Assembly (NCBI RefSeq): GCF_011947225.1 | Contig: NZ_JAATVW010000017.1 | Location: 62,001 to 126,000, forward strand | DNA: 64,000 nt | Direction of reading: 5' to 3' | From: Planosporangium flavigriseum | GTDB taxonomy: Bacteria > Actinomycetota > Actinomycetes > Mycobacteriales > Micromonosporaceae | In this document: in pieces, positions 61,306 through 64,000 of the stretch | Layout of the letters: each line of letters begins with the position of its first letter | How positions within the stretch are numbered: the stretch's first letter is position 1 | Position numbers and translations under genes: made by a program | The notes under the pieces: generated by a model | Database searches by the model: none | Seen by the model: only the letters and a program-made list of their open reading frames with translations | Told to the model about the DNA's origin: nothing

Positions 61306-62355
61306 ATGAAGACGCAGGACAGCGTCGCTCCGGAGTTCCGGTACCTGCGGCCCATGAAGAGGCCGGAGTCGGTGACCTTCCCGGTGTACAAGAAGCTGGA
61401 GGACATCCTCGCGCAGGCGACGGAGCACCCGGACAGCGTCGTCGCGCACGCCCTCGCGACCTGCGCCGGCTACTCGTACTCGGATGCGCCGACCCTCGCG
61501 ATGATCATGGCGCGCCTGGGTCTGGAGACCAACCACTGTCGCCAGATCAGCCAGGTCGTCGATGCGATGTTCATCAGCTCACACGCGTTTCTGGTACAGA
61601 GCAAGGACGGCCGGGTGGTGATCCTGTGCTACCGCGGCACGCAGCCGCTGAACTTCATCAACTGGCTCACCGACGCCGACGTGAACCCGGAGAAGGTACC
61701 GATCCCGTTCGCCGATCCCCCGGTCGCGTTCGGAATCCACGGTGGGTTCTACCGCAACGTCCGCGCCACCAGGCACGAGGTGATCCACGCTCTGGAACGG
61801 GCACTCGACGGCCGGTCGGTGCGCGCCAAGGGCAAGGCCATGCCGTACCCCCTCGAAGCGCTCTACCTCACCGGCCACAGCCTGGGCGCGGCTATGGCGG
61901 CGACGATGGCGGTCATGCTGCGCACCGAGCCCGCGTACACGCCGATCGCCCGGATGCTGCGTGCCGTGTACACGTACGGCCAGCCGATGATCGGCGATCC
62001 GGCCCTCGCCAAGGCGTGCGACGGCGACGACTTCCTGCGCCACAACCTCATCCGCTACGTCTACGGCAGCGACGTCGTGCCGCAGCTGCCGCCGACCGTG
62101 TCCGGCGCGTTCGCCCACTTCGGTCAGGAGCGCCACTGCGGCCCGGGCGCGACGGTGGGCGAGGTCGACCGTCCGACCCAGCAACTGGGCAACCTCACCG
62201 GCCTGGTCGTCGCACCGCTCGCGTTCGTCACCCACCAGTTGCGGCTCTTCCGCAACCTGCCGTTCCAGCAGTCGCTGTACGACCACAGCCCCCAGCACTA
62301 TGTCACCGCGCTGACCCCGGCCGGAGTGAGCAGCGAGTACGGCGACCCGGGATGA
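61306..62355 (+). CDS. class 3 lipase family protein
   Basis: 349 residues from ATG 61306. It shows the lipase nucleophile elbow LTGHSLGAAMA, with RVVILCYRGTQPLNFINWLTDADV as the oxyanion region and a YGSDVVPQLPP Asp. The last His is probably in DHSPQHYV. These form a Ser-Asp-His triad like that of fungal-type class 3 triacylglycerol lipases. No signal peptide is visible, so it may act in the cytoplasm or on the membrane face. The substrate is probably an ester or lipid. Its stop overlaps the ATG of a DUF429 remnant. Confidence 0.85.
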   Translation: MKTQDSVAPEFRYLRPMKRPESVTFPVYKKLEDILAQATEHPDSVVAHALATCAGYSYSDAPTLAMIMARLGLETNHCRQISQVVDAMFISSHAFLVQSKDGRVVILCYRGTQPLNFINWLTDADVNPEKVPIPFADPPVAFGIHGGFYRNVRATRHEVIHALERALDGRSVRAKGKAMPYPLEALYLTGHSLGAAMAATMAVMLRTEPAYTPIARMLRAVYTYGQPMIGDPALAKACDGDDFLRHNLIRYVYGSDVVPQLPPTVSGAFAHFGQERHCGPGATVGEVDRPTQQLGNLTGLVVAPLAFVTHQLRLFRNLPFQQSLYDHSPQHYVTALTPAGVSSEYGDPG

Positions 62356-62567
62356 GAGTGCTCGGGATCGACACCGGCCGGTACCCGCTGTACGAGGTAC
62401 ACCCGGAGGTGTCGTTCCAGGCGATGGCCGGAAAGGCGCTTCCCCACCCGAAGCACACCTGGGCAGGCGGGAGCCTACGCCGCCGGCTACTGGCCGACGC
62501 CGGCATCGATCTTCCCGGCGACCTCGGTGACGCCGGGCGGGGTCAGGCGCTGGCTATTCGGTACTGA
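62352..62567 (+). pseudogene. remnant of a DUF429-type protein with internal deletion
   Basis: 71 residues starting with MRVLGIDTGR, the usual DUF429 N terminus. This passes at once into YEVHPEVSFQAMAGKALPHPKHTWAGGSLRRRLLADAGID, which in intact members lies about 90 residues further on. The RNase H-like strands expected between are missing, and the C terminus is also cut short (stop at 62565-62567). The ATG overlaps the lipase stop. It is probably not functional. Confidence 0.6.
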
Positions 62568-62570
62568 AGG

Positions 62571-62861
62571 TCAGGCGCGTTGCGGCCGCTCACCCACCGC
62601 GAACTGCACCCCGCCCTGGGCGTCGACGGCGGCGTCGAGCGCCTTGTCATCGAGGATCTGGGCCGCCTCCTGGTCGAGGAAGAGCCGGGCACCGGCCGCG
62701 TCGACCACCTGGTCACCCTCCTGAGGCTCCGGTGCCAGGCTCAACCGGAACGCGCCGGCGGACTCGTCGGTCGCAATGCGCAGGCCGGCCCCCTCCGGCA
62801 CGCCTTCCTGTTCGGTGAGATCGCGGATCACCGTTGCCGCATTGTCGGTGACAGCAAGCAT
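62571..62861 (-). CDS. HesB/IscA-like protein lacking cysteines
   Basis: 96 residues, MLAVTDNAATVIRDLTEQEGVPEGAGLRIATDESAGAF and ARLFLDQEAAQILDDKALDA, the fold pattern of HesB/IscA A-type iron-sulfur scaffold proteins. The three cysteines that hold the cluster in IscA are absent; there is no cysteine at all. It cannot act as a normal Fe-S carrier. Such Cys-less forms occur in actinomycetes, and their role is unknown. It converges on the DUF429 remnant. Confidence 0.75.
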   Translation of the reverse strand: MLAVTDNAATVIRDLTEQEGVPEGAGLRIATDESAGAFRLSLAPEPQEGDQVVDAAGARLFLDQEAAQILDDKALDAAVDAQGGVQFAVGERPQRA

Positions 62862-63107
62862 GGTGTGTACTCCTCACAGGCTTGCGGATCCGGGCGCCCC
62901 GCCGTGCGGGCCACGCCCGACGTTCCAGCTGTTCTCCCCCGCACCGAATCCGTCAAACCAGCACGAAAAGAACATCGCCGACCGTATGGCGATGTATCGG
63001 TCGCCTGATCCCGACTTGCACCCCGTGCAGAAGGCCGACCGCAACTCGGGCGCGGTGTGCTGGTCGAGACATGTGGCCGTGGCGCACGCCGACCCGAGGA
63101 GGACAAG

Positions 63108-64000
63108 CTGGACCGCTTGACCCTCGCGCCGACGAAGCCGCCGAAACCGCCGCGCCCGCTTCGCGACCCGGTGTTCGCCCCGCTCGCCTTCGCGTCCGTG
63201 CTGGTGCTCGGCTGGTACGCCCTCGACCTGGGCAGTCCGCGCGCACAGATGCTCTTCTGCTGGCCGATGATGTCGCTAGCCGACATCGTGCTGTTCGTGA
63301 CCGCTCGCCGCGTGGCCGCGCTTCCCACCCTGCCGCGCGCCCCGCGCCGGCTCTGGCGCACGCTCAGCATCTCCGGGCTGGTGTTCGCCGTCGGCGACGC
63401 CCAGCAGTGGATCATCACCATCCTCCACCCGGGCGCCGTGACGATGATGTCCAACTTGTTCGAGCGGATCTCCTCGGTCGGGGGCGCCGCCCTGGTGGTC
63501 GCCGTCATGCTGGGCTACCCGACCGGCGCCACGTCCAGCCGGGCCCGCCTGAAGTACTGGCTCGACGCGGCCACCGTGATGACCGGCGCCAGCGTCGTCG
63601 CCTGGTGCCTGGTGATGCGCCCGCACCTGCCCGACGCCGGGGCCGACGGCATGTTCACCGCGGTCGCCGGCTCTGGAGTGCTTCTGGTAGCCACGTTCGC
63701 GGGAACCAAACTGTTGCTCAGCGACGTCAGCCCGATCACCCTCGACGCCGCCGTCCCGATGCTCCTCGCGACCGCCGTCCAGGCCCTCTCGGACGCGGTC
63801 ATCCCCAGCGACCACAACCCGGGCCACCTGCACCTGCACGCGATCCTGCTGTTGGCACCGGCACTGCTGCTGGCGCTCGGCCCCCGCCTCCAGGAGTTAC
63901 GCGCTCGTCGCGACGAGGAAACGTTCAACCGCCAGAAGGAGCGCCCCTACAGCCCGCTGCCCTACGGCGCCCTCGTGATCACGTTCGGGGTGCTGCTCGT
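63108..64000 (+). CDS. multi-pass membrane protein, 3' end outside the window
   Basis: The frame is open from about 63009 to the window edge. AGGAGG at 63097-63102 points to CTG 63108 or TTG 63117 as the start; GTG 63057 is also in frame but has no ribosome binding site. After a Pro/Arg-rich head the sequence has about eight hydrophobic segments (PLAFASVLVLGWYAL, SLADIVLFVTARR, SGLVFAVGDAQQWIITIL, LVVAVMLGYPTGATSS, LLVATFAGTKLLL, AILLLAPALLLALGPRL). It resembles the membrane sensor half of some actinomycete GGDEF/EAL proteins, but the part that would show this is beyond the end. Confidence 0.6.
   Translation, partial: MDRLTLAPTKPPKPPRPLRDPVFAPLAFASVLVLGWYALDLGSPRAQMLFCWPMMSLADIVLFVTARRVAALPTLPRAPRRLWRTLSISGLVFAVGDAQQWIITILHPGAVTMMSNLFERISSVGGAALVVAVMLGYPTGATSSRARLKYWLDAATVMTGASVVAWCLVMRPHLPDAGADGMFTAVAGSGVLLVATFAGTKLLLSDVSPITLDAAVPMLLATAVQALSDAVIPSDHNPGHLHLHAILLLAPALLLALGPRLQELRARRDEETFNRQKERPYSPLPYGALVITFGVLL

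Noticed and set aside
1-64000. Avoidance of CTCGAG in the island
   Set aside because: Several sites are plainly present (for example 9091, 15941 and 34069), so there is no sign of complete avoidance; a methylated host does not need it.

Overview
The window reads as chromosomal DNA of a high-GC actinomycete. The GC content is strongly elevated, GTG and TTG starts are common, and there is WXG100/EspC-type secretion, F420-dependent LLM oxidoreductases, DUF1707/DUF4190 proteins and an XRE regulator with a flavoprotein partner of a kind common in Streptomyces and Micromonospora relatives. A member of the Micromonosporaceae is my best guess; this is inference, since no rRNA or housekeeping marker is present.

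Layout. (1) 1-4043: the end of a CHAT-like protein, a RecB/RNase H-type nuclease, a SprT-like protein and a glucose-dehydrogenase-like enzyme. (2) 4084-7037: a type VII-type polymorphic toxin locus (EspC-like partner, WXG-like/CdiA-CT toxin, SitI3-type immunity gene, then three small putative immunity or orphan genes, one of them frameshifted). (3) 7270-23839: a helicase block with a 2190-residue SNF2 protein carrying three Cys-rich modules, a DinG/XPD-RecQ fusion overlapping it, two DUF1707 membrane proteins, and a PLD-helicase-DUF3427 protein. (4) 24224-27128: an overlapping operon of a ParA ATPase, a basic SAP-like protein, and a RAMA-CBS-HEPN-like protein. (5) 27213-30559: flavoprotein plus XRE regulator, two small Cys proteins and a MazG-like pyrophosphohydrolase. 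(6) 30661-33494: a decayed DUF2075-type fragment and a PaeR7I/XhoI-type restriction-modification pair. (7) 34175-35804: two plasmid-like genes. (8) 36434-50378: two divergent operons. The leftward one encodes a coiled-coil protein, a Cas4/Dna2-like Fe-S nuclease, an unknown protein and an SF1 helicase. The rightward one encodes a DruH-like protein, a DruE-like DUF1998 helicase and an SBD-HNH phosphorothioate-type McrA endonuclease. (9) 50388-54279: an Mrr-type endonuclease, a DUF4180 protein and a type IV toxin-antitoxin pair behind a long operator-like palindrome. (10) 54372-64000: YciI protein, two tandem LLM oxidoreductases, a secreted calcium-motif nuclease toxin with two following genes, AzlC/AzlD exporter, a lipase, a DUF429 remnant, a HesB-like protein without cysteines, and the start of a membrane protein.

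Together, about 7-54 kb looks like a layered defence island. It combines DNA-modification sensing (RAMA, SBD, Mrr), classical restriction, several large helicase systems, and toxin-based systems, flanked by ordinary metabolic genes. The most novel parts are the SNF2/DinG-RecQ helicase pair, the ParA/SAP/RAMA-CBS-HEPN operon, and the Druantia III-like pair that is translationally coupled to an SBD-HNH enzyme and sits back to back with a split Dna2-like module. All functional roles are inferred from motifs and gene order.
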